A stretch of DNA of 64,000 bases from an uncultured Collinsella sp. (GCA_900754275.1 CAAECF010000109.1:6387-70386), one strand, 5' to 3'; positions 17,212-26,323 are shown, numbered from the stretch's first letter. The notes: generated by a model from the sequence alone, not told the origin. Numbers and translations: made by a program.

Positions 17212-18162
17212 ATGACAACCAAGTACACCGACGCGCCGCGCACGCGCGTCATGACGCCAGCATCGCTCAACAACGGCGTGCACGAGAACCATTCCATCGG
17301 ACAGACCATGGCCATCGCGCCCAAAAAGGGCCTGTTTGACGACATTTCCATTCCCCAGATCATCGCCGGCGCCGCAGCTGCCGCCACGAGCGTCGCACTT
17401 GCCTCCAAGATTGGTATCGCTGGTTCAGTAATTGGCGCCGCCGTGAGCTCGGTCATCACCGTTGTGTCATCGCAGGTCTACCGCCACTTTATCTCTGCCA
17501 GCGCCGAAGCCATCAAAGGTACGCACGCCGCCGTCGACTACCCCGCCGGCGCCTACGAGCCCGTTGAGTTTAATGCCGAGGAGCACCTGGGCGGCGCCGC
17601 GACTACGCAGGAGATGCGCCAGATTGCGGGGCGCGCGACCACGGCGCGCGTTGCTCCCGACAGCCTGCGCGCCAAGGCGGCGGCAGAGCGCAGTCAGACG
17701 CAAAAGAAGGTCATCGTCTTCTCGATCGCCATCGCCATCGTCGCGGTCATCGCCTGCGCCGGCGCCATCCTTATCACCACCGCCGGTGAGGGTCTGGGCG
17801 AGCGCCCCGAGCCAATCCTTTCGTCGCGCACGACGGAAAGCGATGCAAATGGCAACACCCAGTCGCAAGACCAGCAGGCACAGACGGACGGCACGCAAGA
17901 CAGTTCCACCTCTACCGATTCGTCCTCGAATACCCAAAACCAATCGCAGGGCGCCGATTCTTCTGTGAACAACAGCGGCGCGCAATCCGGCACGACCGAC
18001 TCAAGCCAAACGACTGACGGTTCGCAGCCGAACACGGGAGGCCAGACGAGCGACACCACGTCGGGAACGGGCACAGCAGACAGCAACAACAGCAATTCGA
18101 GTGGCACCACATCGGGCACGGCATCTGACAGTTCAAGCCAAGGCACGACATCGGACAACTAG
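17212..18162 (+). CDS. membrane protein with Ser/Thr/Gln-rich tail
   Basis: 316 aa from ATG 17212 (GGGAGG upstream). Residues 40-90 are Ala/Val-rich and hydrophobic (IIAGAAAAATSVALASKIG), residues about 165-190 form a clear transmembrane helix (KKVIVFSIAIAIVAVIACAG), and the last 115 residues are low-complexity S/T/N/Q/D/G. This suggests an anchored protein with a long disordered outer tail. No LPxTG motif. Function unknown; composition is consistent with host-chromosome genes. Confidence 0.7.
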   Translation: MTTKYTDAPRTRVMTPASLNNGVHENHSIGQTMAIAPKKGLFDDISIPQIIAGAAAAATSVALASKIGIAGSVIGAAVSSVITVVSSQVYRHFISASAEAIKGTHAAVDYPAGAYEPVEFNAEEHLGGAATTQEMRQIAGRATTARVAPDSLRAKAAAERSQTQKKVIVFSIAIAIVAVIACAGAILITTAGEGLGERPEPILSSRTTESDANGNTQSQDQQAQTDGTQDSSTSTDSSSNTQNQSQGADSSVNNSGAQSGTTDSSQTTDGSQPNTGGQTSDTTSGTGTADSNNSNSSGTTSGTASDSSSQGTTSDN

Positions 18163-18297
18163 GCGCTGCATCCCCAGATAGGCAACCTGTACAACGGACG
18201 CGAATCGATAGCGGTTCGCGCCCGTTTGCCTTGGGCGACGAGATGGCAAGCCCCGCGCGATGGTAAGATGCTTTGGTGTGTAAAGAGGAGATTTGCC

Positions 18298-19596
18298 ATG
18301 AGCAAGACAATAGTTACGCCCACGCTTTCGCTGGGCAACCACATCTATCTGTATCGCCTGCTGCGCGATGCGATTGGATGCGGCAAGCAAACGTTTATGA
18401 CGCAGGTCGAGGAGGCACTCGCCGCTGGTGACATGGCCGCTTATGACCTGGGCTTCGAGTCCACGCGCGAGCTGCTCGAGGAGCTCGACGACTGCATTAA
18501 GCTGACCGTCTTTAAGGGCGGTCGCCTGTATGCCACGGTCATCGCCAACGAGGCCTGGGATGCCGCCCTTGCCAAGGGCGAGGACAAGCCCAAGGCTGCC
18601 AAGGGAGCCAAGCAGTCCTACAAAAAGAAAAAACGCGGCGAGAAGGACCTCAAGGCCGTGCGCCCCAAGCACGTTAAGCGTCCCGAGCCTGAAGCCATGG
18701 TTGAAGCCGTGCCAGAATCCGAGCCCGAGCCCGAGATCGAAGTCGCTATTGAGGTAACGGCAGAAGCCGAAACCGAAATCACCGCTACGACCGATCCCGA
18801 AGTCATATCCGAGCAGGAAGCCACTGCGGAGCTCAACGAGGCTCCCAAGTCGACAGCAGAAGAAGCCGCTAGCCAACCTGAGGCGTCTGCGCTCCAAAAC
18901 AGCGATGTCTTTGGCGACGAGGCCGAGGACGATCAGCCCGCCGATCAAGACGCTACCGAGTCGGCGCCGAAGCCCGAGACGCCGCAGCCCGCCATCTCGC
19001 TCACGGTCGTCTATGACCCCGAGAACGCCAACGCCGGCATCACCACTATGGCATCCACGCCCATCGAAGCAAAGTCGAGCGTCGAGAATGAGAGCGCGAT
19101 GCAGGTTGAGTTTGAAACTGCAGCTGTAGACGCGCCCGTCACCGTGAAGCCCGCAGATTCCGCAGTTAAGCCGGAACCGGTGCCTGAGCCCGCACCCGTC
19201 ATCGAATCCGTGCCCACCTCTACTTGCGACCAAGTTCCCGCACCGGCACCGGCTTCGGTACCCGCAGCGGCCCCAACCCCCGCACCCGCAGCGCCCGCCA
19301 TCCCTGAGGACTTCCCCGTCGATTTCGCAACCGAGGTCTTCTGCCCCGGCCCGCTTCTGCACCAGTTGTCGACCTATCTCCCCTACGGCGCCGACACGCT
19401 CGGCATTGTCGGCGAGTACTACTGGATCGCCCGCGAGCGCGGTACCATCGAGGCCGCGCGAAACCGCGCAAACTTCCCCCTGTGCTACACGCAGGCCGGC
19501 GAGCGCCGCGAGGTTACCGTGCGCATCCGCCGCAACACCACCGGCGGTCTCGGAGCCGCCTGGGCCATCGACAAGGTCGAAGCCCCGGTCGAGTAA
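18298..19596 (+). CDS. hypothetical protein with long acidic Pro/Ala/Glu linker
   Basis: 432 aa from ATG 18298 (AGAGGAG upstream). Residues 1-85 form a folded N-terminal domain (MSKTIVTPTLSLGNHIYLYR). A Lys-rich patch (KKKKRGEKDLK) follows, then about 220 residues of Glu/Pro/Ala-rich disorder. The C-terminal 90 residues form a second domain (FCPGPLLHQLSTYLPYGADT, ending RIRRNTTGGLGAAWAIDKVE). No signal peptide. No family recognised. Such layout suggests a scaffolding or nucleic-acid-associated role, but this is a guess. Confidence 0.65.
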   Translation: MSKTIVTPTLSLGNHIYLYRLLRDAIGCGKQTFMTQVEEALAAGDMAAYDLGFESTRELLEELDDCIKLTVFKGGRLYATVIANEAWDAALAKGEDKPKAAKGAKQSYKKKKRGEKDLKAVRPKHVKRPEPEAMVEAVPESEPEPEIEVAIEVTAEAETEITATTDPEVISEQEATAELNEAPKSTAEEAASQPEASALQNSDVFGDEAEDDQPADQDATESAPKPETPQPAISLTVVYDPENANAGITTMASTPIEAKSSVENESAMQVEFETAAVDAPVTVKPADSAVKPEPVPEPAPVIESVPTSTCDQVPAPAPASVPAAAPTPAPAAPAIPEDFPVDFATEVFCPGPLLHQLSTYLPYGADTLGIVGEYYWIARERGTIEAARNRANFPLCYTQAGERREVTVRIRRNTTGGLGAAWAIDKVEAPVE

Positions 19597-19597
19597 A

Positions 19598-19638
19598 AAA
19601 CGGCCTCGGATAGCCAATTTGACCATCCGAGGCCGTTT
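19598..19638. terminator. bidirectional terminator between convergent genes
   Basis: AACGGCCTCGGAT (19599-19611) pairs with ATCCGAGGCCGTT (19625-19637), 13 bp perfect, with an A-run on the left. It stops the plus-strand gene and the convergent lipoprotein gene. Confidence 0.8.
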
Positions 19639-19651
19639 GAATTCAGGCCTT

Positions 19652-20044
19652 TTAGTTGTCATCGGTGCATATAGACACCAGAGAAGCAAGCTCATCCTCA
19701 AGTTGCGGAGCAAAGTATCTAAAAGAAACCTGCGCTCCAGTCGGTATCGACTCAATCATATTCGCAGCATTATCTGAAACTCGGTACGATGCAGTTTCAC
19801 CTGTCTTCAAATCCTCTATTGAGCAGACAGCGTCTTCAGCATCAATCGACCTAAGCACGCCTTTTCCTTGTAACATCACATCGGCATGCCCGCCAGCTAT
19901 TTCTAATGAACCTGAGTCTGTCGCAGTCACTTCTCCGGAACCTCCGCGCGATATCTCTTCCTTTGTTGAACAGCCCACCAATGAAGCCATCAGCACCAAA
20001 GACAGAGCTAGTCGAATCGCCCTACTTCGAAAAAGTCGTTCCAT
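19652..20044 (-). CDS. small lipoprotein
   Basis: About 130 aa with a lipoprotein signal: basic MERLFRSRAIR, a hydrophobic stretch and the lipobox LVGC at the cleavage site, then a Ser/Gly linker and a beta-rich domain (LQGKGVLRSIDAEDAVCSIED). The start at 20044 lies within the end of the Tat-exported protein gene, overlapping it by about 23 nt, so the two are coupled. The mature domain may bind small molecules or its protein neighbour. Function unknown. Confidence 0.65.
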   Translation of the reverse strand: MERLFRSRAIRLALSLVLMASLVGCSTKEEISRGGSGEVTATDSGSLEIAGGHADVMLQGKGVLRSIDAEDAVCSIEDLKTGETASYRVSDNAANMIESIPTGAQVSFRYFAPQLEDELASLVSICTDDN

Positions 20045-21149
20045 AAGTCCACGCATAATAGCTCTGATCATACTTCAGGAAGGATAAAGATGAATTCCAG
20101 CCGTCCGCTATGCCAATCATCTGCCTTGTCTCTCCAGTTTTCTTACCAGTAAGTGTGGCGTAAGCCTCCGCTGTTACAGAATGGGCTGATCCGTTGTACA
20201 AACTCGCATGTAAAACATTCGGTCTATTAGAGTTAATCTCATTTTGAATGCTCGCGATAGCCGGAGAGGAGACAGTGCGGGCGATAAGAGTACTTCCTCT
20301 GCTTGCGCAGTAATTTGTAAACCCCGTTGCACAGGTTGATATCGGCGTTCCACCCAAAACAACGCCGGGAACAGTCTGTTCTTCATCGGAAAGAGCATGG
20401 GTATTGGTGTAATTCCATATCTGCATATATTGCGAAGGGTCGCTATATAAATTGGCAATGCCATACAGTTCCGCAACGTTCGAAAAAGCTGTCACCATAC
20501 AAGCATAGTGGGCGGTAAGCCTCTTAATCTCGCTTTCATCATATGACATAAACTGAGAAATGGAACGAAATCCAGATACTGTGTAATCCTGCATTTGAGT
20601 TGCGTAAATTACAACATCGTTCCAGCTTGAAGGTTTATTCGATAAAACGACAGGCCGTCCTTCTATGGAAACAGCCGGGATTGTTCTTCCGCAATTTGTT
20701 GTTATTGAACCGTCCAAAGATTGCACGCCGAATTCGAATGGATTGATCATTACGACTGGGTTATTGAAAGAATAAGACTCGACACCAAGATCTCCTCCCC
20801 GATCCATAGGGCTGACTAAGCCGTCTCCAAAACGATATCCCGTAAGTATTTCATCATCTGAAGCATCTAAAACCAAATAGCCCGCGGCTCTATTGGATGT
20901 CACAACCGGAACAATGTAACCAAGCGGGGACCCATCAACATCTACAAAAGGAATAGGGTCAGAAGGCGTATACGAATAGCCGAGGAGTCCCTTTATATAT
21001 TTATCGGCAAGCTCTTGCGCAATTTCAGAAGTAAATTGTATCTGCTCACCATCAATATTGCCCGTCGAAGCAAAAACCTCTTTCGGACGTGCGGCTAAGG
21101 CGACAATTGAAGACGCGACAAGTTGCAGAAAACGACGACGCGAAAGCAT
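20022..21149 (-). CDS. Tat-exported C39/C10-like papain-fold protein (putative peptidase)
   Basis: 375 aa. N-terminal SRRRFLQLVASSIVALAA is a Tat-like signal. Residues 35-100 resemble the SpeB-type propeptide (ADKYIKGLLGYS, PLGYIVPVVTSNRAAGYLVLD). A candidate nucleophile Cys is in YACMVTAFSNVAELYG (about 215), and a candidate His in NGSAHSVTAEAYA (about 330). This pattern fits papain-fold C39-like or streptopain-like proteins, though catalytic activity is not certain. Base use is markedly more AT-rich than neighbours, hinting at transfer. Followed by the lipoprotein gene. Confidence 0.55.
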   Translation of the reverse strand: MLSRRRFLQLVASSIVALAARPKEVFASTGNIDGEQIQFTSEIAQELADKYIKGLLGYSYTPSDPIPFVDVDGSPLGYIVPVVTSNRAAGYLVLDASDDEILTGYRFGDGLVSPMDRGGDLGVESYSFNNPVVMINPFEFGVQSLDGSITTNCGRTIPAVSIEGRPVVLSNKPSSWNDVVIYATQMQDYTVSGFRSISQFMSYDESEIKRLTAHYACMVTAFSNVAELYGIANLYSDPSQYMQIWNYTNTHALSDEEQTVPGVVLGGTPISTCATGFTNYCASRGSTLIARTVSSPAIASIQNEINSNRPNVLHASLYNGSAHSVTAEAYATLTGKKTGETRQMIGIADGWNSSLSFLKYDQSYYAWTYGTTFSK

Positions 21150-21392
21150 ATGTTCTTCTTTCTAGAGAAGCGACTTATAGGGTACTCCTATTCTATAATC
21201 TTTTTTGTAACGTTACAGCACTGGTTATATTTCAATTCGATTTGCTTATGTCCTTGCAACCCAATGCGTCTTTACGTTTTAAACGGAATTAGAAAATCAC
21301 TCATAGCAAAAACGGGCTTTAATCCCAAAGAGATGACTTTGATTATGAATCAAACCCGCAGCCAGGGCATAGCTGCAGTGCAATTGCTACAA

Positions 21393-21420
21393 GAAAGGCC
21401 GCCCTTGGTGGCGGCCTTTC
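21393..21420 (-). terminator. ettA terminator
   Basis: GAAAGGCCGCC and GGCGGCCTTTC form an 11-bp stem with a 6-nt loop, followed in the minus direction by a U-rich stretch (TTTCTTG). Just after the ettA stop. The remaining bases to 21149 show nothing clear beyond the upstream region of the exported protein. Confidence 0.8.
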
Positions 21421-21429
21421 TACTTGCTA

Positions 21430-23109
21430 CTAGTCGCGCGTCAGCTTGCGGTGAATACGATGCGGCTGGGCTGCGTCCTCGCCCAGGCGCTCGATACGGT
21501 TGGCCTGATAGGCCTCGAAGTTGCCCTCGAACCAATACCAGTTGCCCGGATTCTCGTCGGTGCCCTCCCACGCCAGAATGTGCGTGGCGACGCGGTCCAG
21601 GAACATACGGTCGTGGCTAATGACCACCGAGCAGCCCGGGAACTCGAGCAGCGCCGCTTCGAGCGAGGACAGCGTCTCGACGTCGAGGTCGTTCGTGGGC
21701 TCGTCGAGGAGCAGCAGGTTGCCGCCCTGCTTGAGCGTGAGCGCCAGGTTCAGACGGTTGCGCTCGCCACCGGAGAGTACACCAGCGCGCTTCTGCTGGT
21801 CCTGGCCCTTAAAGCCAAAGCTCGCCACGTACGCGCGGCTGGGGACCTCGGTCTCGCCCACCATCATGTGGTCCAGGCCGTCCGAGACGACCTCCCACAG
21901 GTTCTTATCGGGGTCGATGCCGGAACGGTTCTGATCGACATAGGAGATCTTGACGGTCTCGCCCACCTCGAGCTCGCCCGAAGTCAGCGGCTCCAGGCCC
22001 ACGATAGTCTTGAACAGCGTGGTCTTGCCCACACCGTTGGGGCCGATGACGCCCACGATGCCGTTGCGCGGCAGGGTGAACGATAGGTCGTCGATGAGCA
22101 CACGGCCATCGAACTCCTTGTGCAGGTGATGGGCCTCGAGCACTTTGTTGCCCAGACGCGGTCCAACGGGAATGCGAATGTCGGTCCAGTCGAGCTTCTG
22201 GCTTGCGCGGGCCTCGGCCTCCATCTCCTCGTAGCGTGCCAGACGGGCCTTGTTCTTTGCCTGGCGAGCCTTGGGCGAGCTGCGTACCCACTCGAGCTCG
22301 GCCTCCATGCGCTTGGCGAGCTTGGCGTCGCGGTTGCCCTGCGCCTCGATACGGGCGGCCTTGGTCTCCAGATACGTGGAGTAGTTGCCCTTGTAGGGAT
22401 AAAGGTGACCGCGGTCGACCTCGCAGATCCACTCGGCAACGTTATCCAGGAAGTAGCGATCGTGCGTGACGGCCAGAACGGCGCCCTGGTAGTTGTGCAG
22501 GAAGTGCTCGAGCCACAGGATCGACTCGGCGTCCAGGTGGTTCGTGGGCTCGTCGAGCAGCAGCAGGTCGGGAGCCTCGAGCAGCAGCTTGCACAGGGCC
22601 ACGCGACGGCGCTCGCCGCCGGAAAGCACGTTGACCGGCATGTCGGAATCGGGCAGCTGCAGGGCGTCCATGGCCTGGCCGAGCTTGGAATCGATATCCC
22701 AGCCGTCGGCGGCATCAATCTCGTCCTGGAGCTTTCCCATCTCGGCCATGAGGGCGTCCATGTCGCAATCCGGGTCGCACATCTCCTCGCCGATCTTGTT
22801 GAAGCGATCGACCTTGGCGATCATATCGCCAAATGCCATGCGCACGTTCTCGATGACGGTCTTGTCATCGTCGAGCGGCGGCTCCTGGTGCAGGATGCCC
22901 ACGGTGTAGCCGGGGGTGAGCCTGGCATCGCCGTTGGAGACCTCCTCGATGCCGGCCATGATCTTGAGCAGGGTCGACTTGCCCATACCATTGGGGCCCA
23001 CGACGCCGATCTTGGCACCGGGGTAGAAGCTCAGGGTCACGTCGTCAAGGATTACCTTGTCGCCATGGGCCTTACGAGCCTGATACATCTGGTAGATAAA
23101 CTCCGCCAT
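21430..23109 (-). CDS. ettA: energy-dependent translational throttle protein (ABC-F)
   Basis: 559-aa ABC-F ATPase with two nucleotide-binding domains: Walker A GPNGMGKST (about 38) and GPNGVGKTT (about 350), signatures LSGGERRR and LSGGERNR, Walker B LLLLDEPTN in both. The length, the Arg/Lys/Ala-rich interdomain linker (SPKARQAKNKARLARYEEM) and the lack of membrane segments identify EttA, which gates the first elongation cycle at the ribosomal E site according to ATP/ADP ratio. Monocistronic. Confidence 0.92.
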   Translation of the reverse strand: MAEFIYQMYQARKAHGDKVILDDVTLSFYPGAKIGVVGPNGMGKSTLLKIMAGIEEVSNGDARLTPGYTVGILHQEPPLDDDKTVIENVRMAFGDMIAKVDRFNKIGEEMCDPDCDMDALMAEMGKLQDEIDAADGWDIDSKLGQAMDALQLPDSDMPVNVLSGGERRRVALCKLLLEAPDLLLLDEPTNHLDAESILWLEHFLHNYQGAVLAVTHDRYFLDNVAEWICEVDRGHLYPYKGNYSTYLETKAARIEAQGNRDAKLAKRMEAELEWVRSSPKARQAKNKARLARYEEMEAEARASQKLDWTDIRIPVGPRLGNKVLEAHHLHKEFDGRVLIDDLSFTLPRNGIVGVIGPNGVGKTTLFKTIVGLEPLTSGELEVGETVKISYVDQNRSGIDPDKNLWEVVSDGLDHMMVGETEVPSRAYVASFGFKGQDQQKRAGVLSGGERNRLNLALTLKQGGNLLLLDEPTNDLDVETLSSLEAALLEFPGCSVVISHDRMFLDRVATHILAWEGTDENPGNWYWFEGNFEAYQANRIERLGEDAAQPHRIHRKLTRD

Positions 23110-23200
23110 TTGCCTGTTTTATCCTTTCTACCTGCTGTTTCTCTATTCTTGTTTCGCCTAAGTGGAAACGAAATGGAAAAACCAGCTCTGAAACGTAACG

Positions 23201-23227
23201 AAAAAGGGGCATGGTTGCCCATGCCCC
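23201..23227 (-). terminator. sdpRI terminator
   Basis: GGGGCATGG pairs with CCATGCCCC around a 4-nt loop; in the minus direction TTTTTCG follows. It sits between the SdpI-like gene and ettA. Confidence 0.85.
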
Positions 23228-23294
23228 CTAATACTACCTGGGAAAAGTTCCCCCGGAACATACTATGAACTACGTACGCTAGTTTTCCGCAACC

Positions 23295-23999
23295 TTAGCG
23301 AGCGGCTCGCTGCGATTTGCGCCACAGCAGATACGAGTAGACGTAGACGGCTCCAACCGAACCAAACGCCAGAACCGCAATCACCGCGGCGACGACTTCA
23401 CTCGAAAGCACGCTGCCTGCCACGCCCATCGCAATCAGGCCAACACCCAGCACCATAAAGCAGGCACCGCCAAAGCGCTGCGTACGGCGCCAGTTCTCGG
23501 GATTGGCAAGCGCCCAAGGCGTCTTGATACCGAGCGTATAGTTCTGCTTCACACGCGGCAAGTAGTTGCCTACGCCGATGAACAGCAAACCGACAACACC
23601 GGAAATCAGCACGTTGACCGAACCGACCGCCGGCACCACGCCCCAGACCGTAAGCTCTCCCAGCCAGCTTATGGCGCACATGAACAAGGTGAAGGCGATT
23701 ACGAAGCCCTGATAGAACTTGCCCGAGGTTCGATATGCCTCACCTTTGGGATCGATGCGCGGCACCACGCAGAACATTGCGAGAAGCACCAGAGGCAGCA
23801 CGCCGAGCGCGGAGGCCATCCAGCTGGGACCCCAACCGTCGACGGCGCCGTTCGCGCCCCAGTGCGTGGGAATCTGCCCAGGCAAGCTCGGCATCACCAT
23901 GAGGTGCGCTACGACATTGGCGACGCACAGAACAACCAGCGCAATCCACACGCGCGACGATACCCCCGTGGGGTGAATGCCCTTGTTTTCGTTATTCAT
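23295..23999 (-). CDS. sdpI: SdpI-family membrane protein
   Basis: 234 aa with about six membrane segments and an N-terminal DUF1648-type segment (LPGQIPTHWGANGAVDGWG), the SdpI arrangement. The PENWRRTQRFGG motif lies before the last helices. In B. subtilis SdpI gives immunity to the SdpC toxin and sequesters SdpR; here no toxin gene is seen nearby. The start at 23999 overlaps the regulator by 8 nt, with AAGGTG upstream. Confidence 0.85.
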   Translation of the reverse strand: MNNENKGIHPTGVSSRVWIALVVLCVANVVAHLMVMPSLPGQIPTHWGANGAVDGWGPSWMASALGVLPLVLLAMFCVVPRIDPKGEAYRTSGKFYQGFVIAFTLFMCAISWLGELTVWGVVPAVGSVNVLISGVVGLLFIGVGNYLPRVKQNYTLGIKTPWALANPENWRRTQRFGGACFMVLGVGLIAMGVAGSVLSSEVVAAVIAVLAFGSVGAVYVYSYLLWRKSQRAAR

Positions 24000-24270
24000 C
24001 CTTATCACCTTCCGTGTTTGTAAAGCCCATAAACCAACCGATCAAGTCCTGCATGACGGTGGTGTTTAAGCTGTAAACGATGTTTTGGCCATGACGTTCA
24101 TCGGTCACCAACCCGGCGTTTTTGAGCGTCGCCAAGTGATGGCTCAGCGACGGCTTACTGATATCGAAATGCTCGGCAAGCTCCCCCGCCGTGCAATTGC
24201 CCTCGCGCAGCAACTCCAAAATGCGCCGTCGCGTTGGATCGGCCAGCGCTTTAAAACCCTCTCCCGGCAT
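23992..24270 (-). CDS. sdpR: ArsR/SdpR-family repressor
   Basis: 92-aa winged-helix protein: FKALADPTRRRILELLREG, AGELAEHFDISKPSLSHHLATLKNAGLV, then RHGQNIVYSLN. There are no ArsR metal-binding Cys, as expected for SdpR. GAGGAGG precedes the ATG at 24270. Overlap with sdpI means one transcript; autoregulation through the nearby operator is likely. Confidence 0.85.
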   Translation of the reverse strand: MPGEGFKALADPTRRRILELLREGNCTAGELAEHFDISKPSLSHHLATLKNAGLVTDERHGQNIVYSLNTTVMQDLIGWFMGFTNTEGDKDE

Positions 24271-24318
24271 AAGACCTCCTCTCATCATCTCTCATGACGT
24301 GCACACTATACTCTGTAT

Positions 24319-24342
24319 TTAGATGTTTGTCTAACTATCTAA
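24319..24342. promoter_or_regulatory. candidate SdpR operator
   Basis: TTAGAT-N12-ATCTAA is a perfect inverted repeat 49 bp upstream of the repressor start. An overlapping TTAGA-N6-TCTAA half-pair (24319-24334) adds a third TCTAA. It is suited to an ArsR dimer; binding is inferred from position and symmetry. Confidence 0.5.
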
Positions 24343-24449
24343 CCGCAATACTTCAAACCACATCAAAGTAAACGCCATCGCAGCCTATGGGCGATTACCT
24401 ATAATGGCGATAGCTAAAACACGACCCGCTTCCCCATCGGAGGATGTCT

Positions 24450-25247
24450 ATGACCGAAACCGCAGCCGCAATTTCCAACGAGACGCGCGACACCAAGCTC
24501 GCGATCATTATGGGGCGCGAGGCGCTCGATAAACTCGCCAGCTCCACAGTGCTGGTGCTCGGCTGCGGAGGCGTGGGCTCCAACTGCTGCGAGGCACTCG
24601 CCCGCGGCGGCATCGGTCATTTCGTCATTCTGGACAAGGACATCATCGCGCCCAGCAATATCAATCGCCAGGCCATCGCCTTTTACAGCACCGTCGGCAA
24701 GCGCAAGGTGGACGTGATGGAAGCCATGATTCGCGATATCAATCCCGCCGCCACCGTTATCAAGCGCACCGAATACCTGCTGAGCGACAACATCGACGAG
24801 TTTTTCGCGAGCGTTTTGGAGCAGACGGGTGGCAAGCTCGACTACGTCGTCGACGCCATCGACACCATCTCGGCCAAGCTCACCATTGCCAAATATGCTC
24901 AGGACCAGGGCATTCGTTTGGTTAGCTCCATGGGCGGGGCCAACAAGCTCCATCCCGAGTGCCTCCGCTTTGCCGACATTTTCGATACGGTACGTGACCC
25001 CATGAGCCGCATCATGCGCAAAGAATGTAAGAAGCGCGGCATCAAGAGCCTACATGTACTGTTTAGCTGCGAAGAATCGGTTAAGACACAGCCCCGCGAC
25101 CCTTCCAATATCCACGAGCGCACCGAGTTGGGCACCGCCAGTTTTATGCCGCCCATCATGGGCCAGATGATTGCCGGCGAGGTTATCCGCCAGATCAGTG
25201 GCCGCGGCACCGAGCGCGTGCGCGCCGATGGCCAGCGCCTGGACTAG
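24450..25247 (+). CDS. tcdA: tRNA threonylcarbamoyladenosine dehydratase
   Basis: 265-aa E1-like ThiF/MoeB-fold enzyme that cyclises t6A37 of tRNAs. Seen: ATP-binding VLGCGGVGSNCCEALARGGIG, LDKDIIAPSNINRQ, DAIDTISAK, and the late GTASFMPPIMGQM. An ATG at 24444 overlaps the ribosome site itself, so the ATG at 24450, 6 nt after GGAGG, is chosen. Followed 14 nt later by tatD. Confidence 0.88.
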   Translation: MTETAAAISNETRDTKLAIIMGREALDKLASSTVLVLGCGGVGSNCCEALARGGIGHFVILDKDIIAPSNINRQAIAFYSTVGKRKVDVMEAMIRDINPAATVIKRTEYLLSDNIDEFFASVLEQTGGKLDYVVDAIDTISAKLTIAKYAQDQGIRLVSSMGGANKLHPECLRFADIFDTVRDPMSRIMRKECKKRGIKSLHVLFSCEESVKTQPRDPSNIHERTELGTASFMPPIMGQMIAGEVIRQISGRGTERVRADGQRLD

Positions 25248-25261
25248 CGGAGCGCGCCGAG

Positions 25262-26044
25262 ATGGAGCCCCGGTTATTTGATGCACACTGCCATCTTGAT
25301 TTGATGACTTACCCGAATGCCGTTGCCGACGAAACCGCGGCTATAGGGCTGGGGGTCTTTGATTGCGGGGTCGACCCACGCGACTTCGCGGCAGCAAAAA
25401 AGCGTGCCAGCCGCTACCCAAACATTATCGCGGGCGTCGGCCTCCATCCCTGGTGGCTCGCCGACGGCCGCTGCGGTCCTGCCGAAGTCAATCTGCTTTG
25501 CGAAGTTACCGCCCAAGAGCGCTACATCGGCGAGGTGGGACTCGACTTTTCCGCGCGCTTTGCCGGAAGTGAGCCGCTACAAATGCAGGCACTTGACCGG
25601 CTCTGCGATACTCTCGTGCAGCGTCCTCTTGCCGGGCGCGTGATATCAATTCACGCCGTTCGTTCGGCAGGAACCGTGCTGGACGTGCTCGAATCGCATG
25701 GACTACTCATCCCAAACCCCGACTCCCCCGTTATCATCTTCCACTGGTTTAGCGGTACTTCGGACGAACTCGTCCGCGCGCGTAATGCGGGCTGCTATTT
25801 TTCCGTCAACGAACGCATGCTCGCGTCTAAACGAGGACGCGAATACGCACGACAGATTCCACTCGATCGTTTACTGCTCGAAACCGATGCACCGGCGGAG
25901 GCAAACGCAGAAACAAGCGCGCAGTCGCTCATCAGATCACTCATAAGGACCTCAGAACGCATCGCCTCACCCAAAAACTGTGCCGCAAAGCACATCGAGT
26001 CGGAGGTTTTAGCGAATGCACACTCTGTTTTTAGCCTTCGCTGA
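25262..26044 (+). CDS. tatD: TatD-family metal-dependent hydrolase
   Basis: 260 aa: DAHCHLD at the N-terminus, GVGLHPWW, IGEVGLDFS, IHAVRS, FHWFSG and LLLETDAP give the metal-binding set of TatD-type DNases. Shorter than usual and slightly divergent around the second metal site. Probably co-transcribed with tcdA. The stop is immediately followed by the MITE-like element. Confidence 0.8.
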   Translation: MEPRLFDAHCHLDLMTYPNAVADETAAIGLGVFDCGVDPRDFAAAKKRASRYPNIIAGVGLHPWWLADGRCGPAEVNLLCEVTAQERYIGEVGLDFSARFAGSEPLQMQALDRLCDTLVQRPLAGRVISIHAVRSAGTVLDVLESHGLLIPNPDSPVIIFHWFSGTSDELVRARNAGCYFSVNERMLASKRGREYARQIPLDRLLLETDAPAEANAETSAQSLIRSLIRTSERIASPKNCAAKHIESEVLANAHSVFSLR

Positions 26045-26049
26045 CCCCT

Positions 26050-26279
26050 GTGGTCAAAAAACGTCAAATATGAGTACTGCTAGCGAAATGGATACATTAC
26101 TTTGAGCTTTACGACCACCAGAATAATCTACGATTGTCCATTAACTAACACTTTTACAGTCATTCCTCCTGCATTTTCGCAAGTTTAAACCCCTCCAAAC
26201 GCTTAAATCACGTCTGAAGGGGTCAATTATGCTGCGACTAAATTAGTCACAGTACTCATATTTGGCATTTTTTGACCAC
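26050..26279. mobile_element. 230-bp MITE-like element with 30-bp terminal inverted repeats
   Basis: The ends are inverted copies matching at 28 of 30 positions, each beginning GTGGTCAAAAAA and ending AAATATGAGTACTG. The interior is AT-rich, without a reading frame or transposase, and includes a GACTAAATTAGTC palindrome and CCCCT/AGGGG pairing. No clear target-site duplication. Non-autonomous transposon derivative or related palindromic repeat. Confidence 0.7.
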
Positions 26280-26286
26280 CGAGTCA

Positions 26287-26312
26287 CAGGGAGGCGCTAA
26301 TGCAGCTCCCTG
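26287..26312 (-). terminator. hairpin after the PfkB-type kinase gene
   Basis: CAGGGAG and CTCCCTG pair around a 12-nt loop just downstream of the kinase stop on the minus strand. No U-tract, so a weak terminator. Confidence 0.4.
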
Positions 26313-26323
26313 AGCCCGCTCGG

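Noticed and set aside
18133..19755. 540-codon Gly/Arg-rich frame opposite the 432-aa protein gene
   Set aside because: Runs through a terminator and into the lipoprotein gene; shadow of the Glu/Pro-rich linker.
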